64,000 nt of DNA from Macrotis lagotis (GCF_037893015.1 NC_133663.1:744001-808000), one strand, 5' to 3'; shown: positions 22,736 through 33,233, counted from the first letter of the stretch. Notes: a model not told the origin generated them from the letters alone. Program-made: numbers and translations.

Positions 22736-23394
22736 TATGAAGTAGTTTCAAGGAAAGGTCCTCAGGATCCATCCAGGGATTCCCTTGAGCTGAGCCTTAA
22801 AGGACATAAAGATTCTCTTAGAGTTCAAGAGAAGGAGGAAGGGGAGGCCCAGGGGCAGGGGCCAGGCAACTGGAAATGAAGTATCATGGCATTTTGTCTG
22901 GAATATAGAATGGGAGGGTAGGAATAAGGTTTGATAACCCTGGAAAGACCTTCTAGGGGTTCATGCCTCCCAGTTAGGAAGAATCACCTTGTATGTCCTG
23001 GAGCCTGGCAGAAGTCCTGCAGGCCTATGTGCCCCTGCTCAGAATCATATTTGTAATGCATAAAATACACAAGATTGCAAAGAAAACTGATCATACTGAA
23101 ACATAATTGGCAAACTTTGGAAAACCAAACAGGTTCATGGACTGGGGGTTACAGACTTTTCTTCATCTGGCCTGACCCATACCTGAAGAGGAGCTTCCAA
23201 AAAGTGGCCCAACAGCCTCAGCACAAGCATCTCCAAAGACCTGGCACCATCTGGGGTCACCCATTCCACCTGAATACAGTTCTCATGTCCCTCCTGTGTC
23301 TTCTCTACCAGGCTAATCCTCCCTGGTAGACTGAAGGCCCTCCTCAGGCACTCTCCAGTTTATCAAGAAGCATCTGGGGGCACCACCATGGACA

Positions 23395-23580
23395 GAATAC
23401 TGGAGCTTAGAATCAGGGAGAGGCCAGCTCAGATCCTTTCTTGGGGGGACCCTGGGCAAGTCAATCTTTCACCTTCAGTTTTCTCACTCTGAAAAAATGG
23501 GGATAATAGCATCATCTGCCTCCCAGGGTTGCTATAAGGATCATGTGAGTTGGCATATGGAAAGTGCTTTGCAAACCTGA
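23395..23580 (+). repeat. MIR
   Basis: 'gaccctgggcaagtcaatct', 'tggggataatagcatcatct' and 'cccagggttgctataaggat' follow the sense MIR consensus closely. Confidence 0.75.
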
Positions 23581-24649
23581 ATGTTCTCTTCTCAGGTGTC
23601 CTTCCATCATTGTGGTGCTGCATATGAACTAAACACTCCTCCATGAGGTCTGATGAGTACAGGGATCAGAGGGCAATGATGGGAGGCCAATAATGAGCCG
23701 CTACTCCCTTCCATATTCTCCTTCCCAGCCACTCCCTCCCTTTCTCCAGTAAAAGTGCTCTCTGGCATGAGGGTCCGAGGACATCTGTGCTTTCCTCTTT
23801 GTCAACAGTTTGACCGTCATCCTCCCTCTGATGGGTTGTGGAGCAGCAATCCACATCCCTGAGCTTCCCCACAACCCCAACATTTAGCCCAGGACCTGGA
23901 AGGGTCAGCGACTGCAAGTCTTCCAAGAGTGAAGCTATTCTGAGAACCATGGAGAGCTCTCCGTCGCAACAACCTGGAAGCATAAGTGAGGTTCTGGCAC
24001 CACCTGCTGGTCTGCCCTGACCCTCACAGCTCCTTAGATGAGGTACCTGCCAAAAAATCGTAGGTTTTTCTGAGCCCTCAGGAGTAAGGGAAGCTGGAGG
24101 AAAATCTCTGCCCTCAGAGAGGAGGGCTCCTGCTCCCTAGGAGCCCAGAGTGCTAGAGAAGAAGCGTCAGCACTGCCACCTGAAAGAACCACAGTTTTGG
24201 AGCACCCTCCCCCAGGCAAGACATTCAAGTCTCAATTCCTAATGGCACAGGGAGTGGATCTCCGCCTCAGCCTAATCTGCTGGGCAGGACAAAATAGAGG
24301 ACGTACTCATGAGGCCCCAGGTCTTTGTCAGGGTTGCCAGAGAGCACAAATTTGAGGTTCTCTGGGGAGAATGAGGCCCCCAGATCGAAAGGCAACCCCA
24401 CATCCTTCAGGCCTTCCTCACCCCTGTTCCCAGTCTCACCCACTCATTCCCTTCCAAGTCCCTTCCACTGCATTTCTGTGTGAGTAACTGATTGGCGTTG
24501 TCCTGACCAAGGAGCAAATGTCTCCATGGAAACTGGAGAAGGAAGAAATGTTTGCTTTTACCTAAGAACTCCTTCCCCACCTCCCTCCCTCTCTGTATTT
24601 TACATCTCTCTTTTTCCCCTCCCTTCTTCCTTCCCCCATCTTCCAATTC

Positions 24650-24716
24650 TTTCTCCCTCCTTCCCTCCCTCCCTCTCTACACCTTCCATCTCTTTTATTA
24701 CTTCTCCCTTCCCCCC

Positions 24717-24772
<56 letters not shown>

Positions 24773-24782
24773 CCTCCCTCCT
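24650..24782 (+). repeat. Pyrimidine-rich tract with (CT)n core
   Basis: CCCT/CCTT runs pass into about 50 bases of pure CT (24720-24768) and then CCCT units. The mirrored reading frames here are artefacts. Confidence 0.95.
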
Positions 24783-25364
24783 CCCATTCTCTCTCTTGCC
24801 TTTCTTTTTTTCTGGTGAGGAACAGTCCCCAGAAAGGAAGACTTCTCAACAAAAAGGAAGCTCACAAGACCCTGGATCCTGGATCTGTCCTGGGTCAAAA
24901 ATGAGGAATTGGCTGGACCTTTGCCTCCCAGCTCCTGCCACATGCCCATGAACATCTCAAAATGAGGGGAATATTACCTACTTTCCTAAAGATGTTCAGC
25001 AAAGGGAAACAGGAGAACATGTACCTCCTACTACTGGGTGGGCAGCTAGGAGATGAGGTGCAAATGGCCTCATAAAGCCAAGATAGATGGGCCAGGCAAA
25101 ACCCAGTCAGGAAGTGGTGGAGGAAGTCAGCAGAGGGAGAGGTCCTTGATGGACTTAGGGAGAAGGCAAATTTCATGGAAGATGTGTCACCAGGGGCATG
25201 GGAAGGGAGTTGTATACTCCTCCTTCCTTGGGTTGAGAGTTAGAAAACCTGGGAATTGGGAGCATCCTGACTCTCCTTTCCACCTCTGTGACCATGTGAA
25301 AGTGACTTAACTTCTGTCAGCTCCTTCATAAAATGAGGGAGTTGGACTAAATTGATGTTAGATA

Positions 25365-25590
25365 GGGAGGAAGGCAGGAAGACCTGAATTCAAATTCAGC
25401 CTCAGATATTTACTGGCTATGTAACTCTAGGCAAGTCACTGAACTGCTCACTGCTTCTGTTTCCTCGTCTGCAAAATGGGAATTAGGAGAGATCTCTCTC
25501 CCTAGGAAAATTCCAAAAACGAAATGATATAATTGTAAAACATTTAGCACAGTGGCACAAAATGATATATAAATGCTAACTATTGTTCTT
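25365..25590 (+). repeat. MIR/CORE-SINE copy
   Basis: 'gaattcaaattcagcctcag', 'ggctatgtaactctaggcaa', 'ttcctcgtctgcaaaatggg' and 'catttagcacagtggc' are in the expected order. Confidence 0.7.
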
Positions 25591-26499
25591 TTTGGAATCA
25601 AGTAAAGTTGGGGTGGGCAGTAAGAGGCACGAGATTCAAGCTTCAATAGGAGGCAAGAAAATGGATTTTTCTTTTTTACTCATGATATCCAACTGGAAAC
25701 TTCTAGCCCTGACTGTTCTGTGGAGTTCCCACTCATGCTTTCCAGGTCATGCTGAGCACAGCCTTCAGAAGCCTCTACAGAGTGAAACAGTTCTGGACTT
25801 CAAAAGTCACTAGCTTCCAGAGGCCCATTTGGTTTTCCTCTCTCTTGACAGAGTTGCTGAAATCAGCTTAGTCACAGATGTGATAGTGCTGCTATTCTCC
25901 TGCTCATGAACTTCCTGGGTTTCCTCTTGCCTATAGGGTTGGACATAAACTCATAAGCCTTGGAAGACCTCAGTTTCTCTGAACTTTGCATTTTATTCCT
26001 GGCTTTCAGATGTCACACCCATCCCTCACTCCCCAGCCCCCAACTATCATTGCTTAGAGTCTATTCTGGGTCCCCCCCCCCAACAGTTTCCTTGCTCCCT
26101 TTCCTCTAAACCCAACCCCACTAACCTCTCTGTCAAAACTACCCAACTCTTCCCCTGTGCTTGCTGGGATACCTGCGCCCCAGCTTTCATTTTAAATCCC
26201 TTCTTCCACTGGTCCTTCCATATTCTGACTCTGAGACCAGGCTCCCTTCTGAAGGAGCTTCCCTGGTTCACTTTACAGGCCTGGTTGCCCTTTCACTGGT
26301 CTCTACCCATGGGAAGGGATATATTCCTTCCTCCTCAAGCTCTCTTTCTACCACCATCAATAATTGTTTCTCCTTTGAGGTTCATTCAACCCATACCTAT
26401 CAATCAATTGAATTCCAGTGGTTGTTACCTACTGACCTCCGCAATACTCTCCTTTCCCCAGAGAGTTCAGTGCCTGCCCCAAAGTTCTAATATGGCTTC

Positions 26500-27090
26500 T
26501 CTCCTCTGACCTTGCCTGCCCCACGGTGAGGACGTTCCTCATCTCCCTCCTGGACTATGGCAATAGTCTGTTGTTTGATCTACCTGCCCCAAGTCTCTTC
26601 CCACTCCCAGTCCATTCTCCCTCAGGTGCCAAGAGATTTTTCTAAAGCATAAGCCTGACCACATCACCTTCTACCCAGTAAAATTCACTATCACCTCCAG
26701 ACCAAATAGAAAACGCCCTGCCATTCGAAGCCTTTCATAACCTGCACCCCCCCCCCCCCCACCTTCCCAGTCTACCCTATACTATATACCCATGGAAATC
26801 CACTGTATTGTAAATCCACATGACCTGGCTAATCATTCCTGCAACCAATCCCTCCATCTCCTGATTCCAAGTACTTTCCCTGACCATCTCCCCCTCCCCT
26901 CCCAGAATACACACTCTCTCTCTCCTTCATTTTCCCTCTACTCATTTTTCATATATTCAGTTTGTCCATAGTTACTTGCCTGTTGTCTTCATCATCTGAC
27001 TGTGAGTTCCTTCTCAGTATTCCCTTTCCTAGTATTCCCAGCCCTTAGTGACAACAACAAAGTATATACTCAATAAATGTCTTATTGCCT
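26500..27090 (+). repeat. L2-type LINE 3' end relic
   Basis: 'tttttctaaagcataagcct', 'gaccacatcaccttctaccc', 'gactgtgagttccttctcag' and a closing 'tactcaataaatgtcttatt' reproduce the L2 3' end. A 14-base C run interrupts it at 26747. Confidence 0.7.
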
Positions 27091-27399
27091 GGCTCAACCA
27101 TTCTTTCCTTTGCAACTCCTGCCCTCCTGTAAGGAAATTTCAACACCCACACTAAGATCCTCAAACACCCAATCTCTCAGTTCCTCAATTTACTCATTTC
27201 CCATGATCTACTCCTCCAATCCACCTGAGTGATATGTAGAGGAAGTCATATACTTGGTCTCACCATCACACACAAAGGTACAAATTCCATGGTTATTAAT
27301 TCTGAAATTCCCTTGTCTGATCACAATCTGCTGTTATTCCACCTTTAAAACCCCAAATACTCTATCTCCTCATATCATTCAGATTGTTTAAATGACAAA

Positions 27400-27715
27400 A
27401 AAAAGGATCAGTGTTGGAAGGATGTGGGAAACTGGGACACCAATGTACCACTGGTGGAGTTGTGAATTGATCCAACCATTCTGGGGAGCAATTTGATATT
27501 ATGTCCAATGGGCAATAAAACTGTGATACTACTACTACTATGTCTATATCCCAAAGAGATCATTAAAATGGGGGAGGGGACCCACACATACAAAAATATT
27601 TATAGCAGCTCATTTTGTAGTGGCAAAGAATTGAACATTGAGGGGATGCCCATCAATTGGGGAATTGACTGAACAAATTATGGTATATGAATATGATGGA
27701 GTACTATTGTTCGGT
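27400..27715 (+). mobile_element. Older LINE-1 fragment, left half
   Basis: 'agtgttggaaggatgtggga', 'ctggtggagttgtgaattga', 'aaatatttatagcagctcat' and 'tgcccatcaattggggaatt' encode a decayed end of L1 ORF2. The element continues at 28978 after an inserted younger L1. Confidence 0.8.
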
Positions 27716-27729
27716 AAGAAATCATGAGT

Positions 27730-28963
27730 GGTATAAGCAAATTAGAAGATCAAGGGCTAGTTTACCTGTCAGATGTCTGGAAAGGGAAGCAGACTAAGGA
27801 AGAGATGGAGAACATCACTAAAAAGAGACTAGATGATTTCTATTACATTAAATTAAAAAGTTTTTGCACAGATAAAACCACTGTAACCAAAATCAAATGA
27901 AAAGTAGTAAACTGGGAAGCAATCTTTACAACTAATGATTCTGACAAAGGACTCATTTCTAAAATATACAGAGAACTATGTCATATTTTAAAAAAAAAAG
28001 TCATTCCCCAGTTGACAAATGGTCAAAGGATATGCAAAGGCAATTTACAGATGAGGAGATCAAAGCAATTCATAGTCATATGAAAAATTGCTCCAAATCA
28101 TTACTTATTAGAGAAATGCAAATTAAAGCTTCTCTGGCTTTATGACCAGAAAGGATAACAATCATTGTTGGAAGGGTTGTGGGAAATCTGGGACACTATT
28201 ACATTGTTGGTGGAGCTGTGAATTCATTCAACCTTTCTGGAGAGCAATTTGGAACTATGCCCAAAGGGCAACAAAAATGTGCAGCCCCTTTGATCCAGCA
28301 ATACCACTACTGGGTCTATACCCTGAAGAGAATATGAAAAAGGGTAAAAACATCACTTGTACAAAAATATTCATAGCAGCCCTGTTTGTGGTGGCAAAGA
28401 ATTGGAAATCAAGTAAATGTCCTTCCATTGGGGAATGGCTTAGCAAACTGTGGATGTCATGGAATACTATTGTTCTATTAGAAACCAGGAGGGATGGGAA
28501 TTCAGGGAAGCCTGGAGGGATCTGCATGAACTGATGCTGAGTGAGATGAGCAGAACCAGAAAGACACTGTACACCCTAACAGCAACATAGGGGTGAGGAT
28601 GAACCTTGATGGACTCACTCATTCCATCAGTGCAACAATCAGGGACAATTTGGGACTGTCTGCAATGGAGAATACCATCTGTATGCAGAGAAAGAGCTGG
28701 GGAGTTTGAAGAAAGTTCAAGGATTATTCCCCTTTAATTTAGGAAAAAACCTGATATCTTATTGCATGATCTTGTTATCCCTTATTCTTTATTTTTCTTC
28801 TTTAAGGATCTGATTTCTCTGTCATCACCTCAATTTGGATCAATGTACAACATGGAAACAATGTAAAGACTGGCAAATTGCTTTCTGTGGGGGGTGGGAG
28901 GAGGGAAGTAAAATTAGGGGGAAAATTGCGAAACTCAAAATAAATAAAATCTTTAATTAAAAA
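27730..28963 (+). mobile_element. 5'-truncated LINE-1 inserted in an older L1
   Basis: This is about 1.2 kb of L1 3' end. A frame at 28142-28534 preserves the C-terminal part of ORF2 (GTLLHCWWSCEFIQPFW, FDPAIPLLGLYPEENM, IFIAALFVVAKNWKSSKCPS), and the upstream part is recognisable at DNA level ('agtttttgcacagataaaac', 'aatggtcaaaggatatgcaa'). The 3' end is 'ctcaaaataaataaaatctt' plus an A-rich tail. The reverse transcriptase core is missing, so it is dead on arrival. It is flanked by the 14-base repeats AAGAAATCATGAGT (27716-27729) and AAGAAATCTTGATT (28964-28977), which differ at two positions. Confidence 0.88.
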
Positions 28964-28977
28964 AAGAAATCTTGATT

Positions 28978-29470
28978 AGGCAGACTTCAGAAAAACCTGG
29001 AGAAATTTTCATGAACTGATGCAGAGTGAAGTTGAGAGACGCAAGAGAACATTGTACACAGTAACAGCAACATTGAGTGTGCTGATCTATGATAAAAGCA
29101 GTTTTTCTCACTAGTTTAGGGGTCAAGGATAACTCTAAAAGACTTGAGATAGAAAATGCCATCCATGTCCAGAGAAAGAACCATGGAGTCTAAATGTAGA
29201 CCAAAGCAGACTTTGGTCACTTTTTACAACTTGTCTTATGTTTGTCTTTCTTTTTCTCATGGTTTTTCCTCTTGGATTCTGATCATTCTTTTACAACATG
29301 ACTAATCTGGAAACCTTGTCCATGTACAAACTATATCAGATTACTCACTGCCAAGGGGAGGGAAGGGATGGAGGCAGAAAAATGGGAAACTCAAAATCTT
29401 ACAAGGAGTCGAATGGTGAAAACTATCTTTGCATGTCATTGGAAAAATAAAATATCATTCAAAACAACAA
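28978..29470 (+). mobile_element. Older LINE-1 fragment, right half with 3' end
   Basis: It resumes with 'ttcagaaaaacctggagaaa', 'catgaactgatgcagagtga' and 'tttttcctcttggattctga', and ends 'aataaaatatcattcaaaac' followed by a run of C. It belongs to the same copy as 27400-27715. Confidence 0.75.
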
Positions 29471-29574
29471 CCCCCCCCCCCAAACCCTTACTATCTCGGG
29501 TGTGAGTAGTCAATCGACCTTTATTAAGCACTACGGCATGCCAGCCATTGTGCCAAGTGCTGGAAGTGCAGATA

Positions 29575-29865
29575 CACATGATGTTTGTCTTTTGTTCTTG
29601 AAGACCATGACATCAGGGAGGTGATGCCATGACAAGCAAGTGAATTGGATTTGAATGAGAGGGAACTGTGCTAAATCACCAGCCTCATTTTCTCCTCTGG
29701 AACCATCTGGGTCCAGTGGTCCCATATGGATCGGGAGAGACAATCAGGGTCAAGTGACTTGCCCAAGGTCACAGAGTTAGTAAATGTCAAGTGTCTCAGT
29801 CTGGATTTGAATTCAGGTCCTCCTGGTTCCAGCACTGGTTCTCTATCTGCTACAACAGCCAGAGA
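29575..29865 (-). repeat. Type C (Mar1-like) SINE, antisense
   Basis: 'ttgttcttgaagaccatgac', 'gaggtgatgccatgacaag' and 'tggatttgaattcaggtcct' match the other type C copies in this window. Confidence 0.8.
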
Positions 29866-29929
29866 AAATGTCTAGAACCAGGAGATGGATCATCTAGTTA
29901 GAGAACAGTCAAGAATCTGGGATCACTGA

Positions 29930-30125
29930 TCTAAAGAGTATGTGGAGGAAAGGTGTGAGAAGTCTGGGATGAGAGCCGGGGTCAGGTAGTGAAGGGCTTT
30001 GAATGCCGAATAGGGCATTTTGCATTAACTCTTGGACTACGTGGTCATAGGAGTTTATCCAGTGGGGGTTATATGATCAGACCTGAGTTTTAGGGAAGTC
30101 ACTGGTGGTTGAATGGAGGATCAAC
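29930..30125. repeat. Probable CR1/L2-type LINE relic
   Basis: 'gtgaagggctttgaatgccg', 'aggagtttatccagtggggg', 'tatatgatcagacctgagtt' and 'tggtggttgaatggagga' are phrases typical of ancient antisense CR1/L2-like copies, related to 850-1860. Confidence 0.45.
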
Positions 30126-30574
30126 TGAAAGAAGGGAAGACTTGGGGCGCGCAGACACGGGCCCACACCCCGTCAGATGAGGGCGCAGGAGGCAGGACAG
30201 TGCCGGAGGGAAGGGGTTGGGAGAGATGCTGAAGGGATGAGGTGTTGCCCAGGTGATGTGGTGGATGGAGAGCAAGGGATCCAGCATGAGCGGGCTGGGA
30301 GACTGGGGGGGGGGGGGGGGCGGCTCTCCTCAGACACCGGGCAGACAGAAGGACGCAGCTTAGGGGGAAGATAATAAATTCAGTTGGGACCCGGGGAGTG
30401 TAAGATGCCTGAAAGGCAGGTGGAGATTCGAGACTGGAGGTCAGCAGAGGGACTGGGGCAGGAAATGGGGATCTAAGGGGCCCAGCATCGAGATAGCCCT
30501 GGGTGCATGCGGGAAGAGCCCGAGGGGCCCAGGCCCCCCTGGGGGACACCTGGGGTTGGAGGGGCAAAGGAGAT

Positions 30575-30775
30575 GGAGAAGGAGAAGCAGGGGAAGAGGG
30601 GGGAGAGAGGGAGGGGAGGGGGAGGGGAGAAAGGGAGGGGGAGGGGGAGAGGGAGGGGAGGGGGAGGGAAGGGAGGAGAGGGGGAGGGGAGAAAGGGAGG
30701 GGGAGAGACGGGGATGGGCACAGGGAGGGGAGGGGGAGGGGGGAGGGGAGGGGGGAGGGGAGGGGAGCGGCCCTG
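30575..30775 (+). repeat. GGGGA-rich minisatellite upstream of PIMREG
   Basis: About 200 bases consist almost wholly of GGGA, GGGGA and GGGGGA units on the plus strand. Dozens of runs of three or more G are separated by one or a few bases. Long frames on both strands here are compositional. Confidence 0.95.
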
Positions 30776-30824
30776 GGGGCGCCCGGCAAGCAGAGAGGGC
30801 GGGGTTCCAACGGACTCGGGTGAA

Positions 30825-31075
30825 GAAAGGGACCAATGGAAATAATGGATACCGCCCCCAGATCCAGCGGACCAATGGAGAGGCGCTCTTCGGGTTTGGG
30901 GCGGGGCACCTGAGAACAATGGGCCTCGCCCTGGGGCGGAACACCGGGCCAATGGCAGGAGAGAATTCCTCCCGCAGAGTTCCAATGGACCAATGGGAAG
31001 GCAGCCTGCGGCCCGGGGGCGGAACATCGGACCAATGGGAGCCGGGCCCGGGGCCCGCGGCCAGTTTGAAACTGG
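30825..31075 (+). promoter_or_regulatory. PIMREG: PIMREG promoter: six CCAAT boxes plus CDE/CHR
   Basis: CCAAT on the plus strand starts at 30833, 30872, 30949, 30982, 30990 and 31032. It is followed by a CDE-like CGCGG (31056-31060), a 4-base spacer, and the CHR element TTTGAA (31065-31070). NF-Y-bound CCAAT boxes ~30 bases upstream of a CDE/CHR are the standard layout of G2/M genes repressed by DREAM and activated by B-MYB-MuvB/FOXM1. PIMREG is known to peak in G2/M. GC boxes (GGGGCGG) are interspersed, no TATA box is seen, and transcription probably starts shortly after 31070. Confidence 0.85.
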
Positions 31076-31325
31076 GGGTCCGGTCCGAGGAGCCGGACGC
31101 GGGGCGGAACGCGGCACCGATAGGTCGGGGGTCCCCTCGGGGTGCTGGGCTAGGGAGCTGGGGACCCCCCCAGGCCTACCCGGATTGGGGGCGGGGGCTC
31201 CCCTCTAGCCTCGCCTCTTCTCCGCCCCCGGCAGGAGGGGCCCCCCACCCCCATTGTCTCTTCCCATCCCCCGCCCCGGCCCAGCTGAGCCCCCTCCGCC
31301 CGCAGGAGCCCCGGCCGCGGCGGGC

Positions 31326-31517
31326 ATGGCTTCGGGTGGCCCGGGCCCGGGGGGGCCGGAGGAGGAGAGCCCCCCGGGCGGGCGGCAGCGGCCCCCCGGC
31401 CCTCTGCGCGCCCTGCGCGCCCGCCTGCCCCTGCGCGTGCTCCATGCCAACTTTCGGGAGGGGCCCCCCTGGGCGCCCCTGGAGAGCTCGGGGGGGGCCC
31501 CGGGCACGGTGGCTCAG
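31326..31517 (+). CDS. PIMREG: PIMREG exon with start codon
   Basis: Encodes residues 1-64: a Gly/Pro/Glu-rich start (MASGGPGPGGPEEES), then the conserved basic block (LRALRARLPLRVLHANF) and PPWAPLESS. The donor is CAG|gtaggg and the exon ends in phase 0. The start is chosen because it has a strong Kozak context and lies just upstream of conserved sequence. Confidence 0.9.
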
Positions 31518-32841
31518 GTAGGGCCCACGGGGGAGGGGGCTGCGTGCCGGGCTGGCGGGCAGCGGTGCCCAGGCGGGGGCGCAGGCTGATCTGCCCGCTC
31601 TGCCCACCGCAGAAAGTCCAGGAATCGTGCCAGGGAAGCGGCCGGAGCCGAGGCGTGGGCTGTGCCCCCGGGGGCAGCAGCGCCGGGCTGCGGGGGGCCC
31701 CTTCGTCCCGGGGCCCGCGGCTGAGGAGGATCTCCGGGTGGATCGCCAAGGACCCCCTCCTTGCTCTGCGGAGGCGCTCGCAGCGGGGAGCGGCCCTCCG
31801 CAGCCCCTACGGGTCCCCGGCTCCTCTCTGCCCCCCAAGGTAAGCCTAGTGCTCCCTTGGGGGGTGAGAGCGCAGGAAGGCCAGCCTGGGTCTCCAGGTC
31901 CAGAATGCCCAGGTGGGGATTCCACCTGGTCCCAGTCTGGCCCCAGGGAGCCTAGGGCCCATGGCCTGGGCCCCAGGACTCGGGGGGCCCTTCCTCCCGG
32001 CTGATCTGTACTTGCTCTGTCCAGAGACGGATGCTCGGAGGAGGAAGAGGACGAGATGGAGTCTGTGACCACAGGTATCCAGCAGCTGAAGCGCCTTTCT
32101 CAAGCCTTCGATGAGGCCATCACCACAGATGAGAGGTGGGTACGGCCCCCAGGGGAGAGGGGAGGCCCCCCCCCCGTGGGGCGGGGTGCAGCCCTTCCCT
32201 CATCCCACATGCTTTTGGTCACCTTGGCGAGGGCAGGGATGCCCCCTCGGTGGTGGGCAGAGACTGGGCACAAAGCCCCCTCACATAGCCTGGTCCCCAG
32301 GTACCATCAATGCCCCCCCACACACACATCCACTTTTGATCCCATGTCTAGGGGCTCCTGTGCCAGGGTCTTGCACCATCCTCAGGCTCCCCTGGGTGGG
32401 GGTGGTAACAAGGCTTCCTCCCTCTATTTCTTGCCTTAGTGACTTGACTGTTTCTCTCATTCAAAACTGAAGAGGGGGCATAGGCATGGCAGGTAAAGGC
32501 TGGGGGTGGGGTGCTTGGATAATTCCAGCGGGGGATGGTCTTCAGAGGGCACCCTTGGCTGCATCCAGCCCCTGCCCAGGATGCACGCACTCCCCTGACC
32601 CATCTGGCTTGATGAGTCCCTTCAGAAGGGGTGAGGGGCCTGGCTCTTCCCCTCTGTCCCCCTCCTCCCTGGGTCCAGTGTTCTAAGGGCTCCTTGGGTC
32701 CTCTACAGGAAGCAAGCCATAGCTCATTACCGCCTGCTCATGACTCACAACCTGAGGGCCATGCGCCAGGCCACGAGGCACCCCTGGGCTTCTGGACGGC
32801 GGCACGCCCGGGGACTAGCAGATGGCAGCCACCAGAGTTAA
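31326..32841 (+). CDS. PIMREG: PIMREG (FAM64A/CATS), PICALM-interacting mitotic regulator (whole CDS, four exons)
   Basis: PIMREG is a nuclear protein of proliferating cells that binds PICALM (CALM) and is linked to the metaphase-anaphase transition. The join is 31326-31517, 31613-31839, 32025-32135 and 32709-32841. That is 663 nt and 220 residues, with phases 0, 2 and 2 chaining correctly. The sequence evolves fast; recognisable anchors to the human protein are RARLPLRVLHANFREGP (human RRLPLRAVNLNLRAGP), KVQESCQ, RRRSQRGAALRSPYGS, and an acidic stretch leading to GIQQLKRLSQAFDEAI. The N-terminus is short and Gly/Pro-rich. The ATG has G at -3 and +4. An acceptor-like 'ctccgcccgcag' at about 31305 allows an upstream non-coding exon. 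Gene order and convergence with PITPNM3 support the call. Confidence 0.94.
31613..31839 (+). CDS. PIMREG: PIMREG second coding exon
   Basis: Encodes residues 65-139 and two bases of codon 140: KVQESCQ, an Arg/Gly/Ser-rich middle, then RRRSQRGAALRSPYGS and PLCPP. The acceptor is gcccaccgcag and the donor AAG|gtaagc. Confidence 0.93.
32025..32135 (+). CDS. PIMREG: PIMREG third coding exon
   Basis: Encodes an acidic patch (CSEEEEDEMES) and the conserved helix GIQQLKRLSQAFDEAI, residues 140-176. The acceptor is ttgctctgtccag and the donor AG|gtgggt. It begins with one base of a split arginine codon and ends with two bases of another. Confidence 0.94.
32709..32841 (+). CDS. PIMREG: PIMREG last coding exon
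   Basis: Encodes residues 177-220 from the split arginine: KQAIAHYRLLMTHNLRAM, then a basic His/Arg/Gly tail ending GSHQS and TAA. The acceptor is cctctacag. The tail does not resemble the human C-terminus I remember, so this end is the least certain part of the gene. Confidence 0.85.
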
Positions 32842-33233
32842 GGTGGGACCCCCTCCAGAGGAGAGTGGCTGCCTGGCTTCCTTGCCCACGGGGCATTTCA
32901 CCAGCTTCATCATTCACAAACCACATTTGGACTGAAGCTTCTTCCCCACCTCCAGAGGGCTTCCCCTGCTTGGACACACCCCCCCCAACATGGCAGAAAG
33001 GGATCTTCTTCCGGAAGGGGGCTTGCATGACCCTCAGATGGCAATACTGCCAGGTTGAAAGGGGTGTGCCCCAAGAGTGCTTAGGCCCCCAGACCTTGGT
33101 CCCCCCCTTGTCTGCCCTCAGGACATCTTCCTTTCCATTCTGTGCTTGGTCCCCACCCCCCTTGCTTAGACTTTGGGTACAGTGACCCTCCTTTGAAGCA
33201 AGGCACTGCCTTGGCTTTCTATCCCCTACCGAA

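Larger units (their letters stand above)
21616..30825. other. Intergenic region between AIPL1 and PIMREG (divergent genes), no gene seen
   Basis: The 5' end of AIPL1 and the 5' end of PIMREG face away from each other across this region. It holds MIR pieces, a (CT)n tract, an L2-like relic, two nested L1 copies and a Mar1-like SINE, all listed separately. Stretches 21620-22550, 22740-23390, 23590-24520 and 24830-25360 show nothing I can name. Confidence 0.65.
30770..31850. other. CpG island over the PIMREG promoter and first two coding exons
   Basis: CpG dinucleotides are frequent (for example in 'ggggcggaacgcggcaccg' and 'ccccggccgcggcgggc') and G+C content is very high, in sharp contrast to the flanking sequence. 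Confidence 0.85.

Noticed and set aside
28142-28534. A host gene of 130 codons with GTLLHCWWSC
   Set aside because: The sequence is the C-terminal part of LINE-1 ORF2 in a 5'-truncated element with A-rich tail and target duplications.
30121-31521. Long open frames of 304 and 321 codons on opposite strands upstream of PIMREG
   Set aside because: They run through the G-rich minisatellite and the CCAAT promoter, have extreme Gly/Arg or Pro/Ser composition, and resemble no protein. They are products of stop-poor G+C-rich sequence.
31176-32072. 298-codon minus-strand frame across the PIMREG exons
   Set aside because: It is a shadow of the G+C-rich PIMREG coding exons and crosses their splice sites; no homology is seen.
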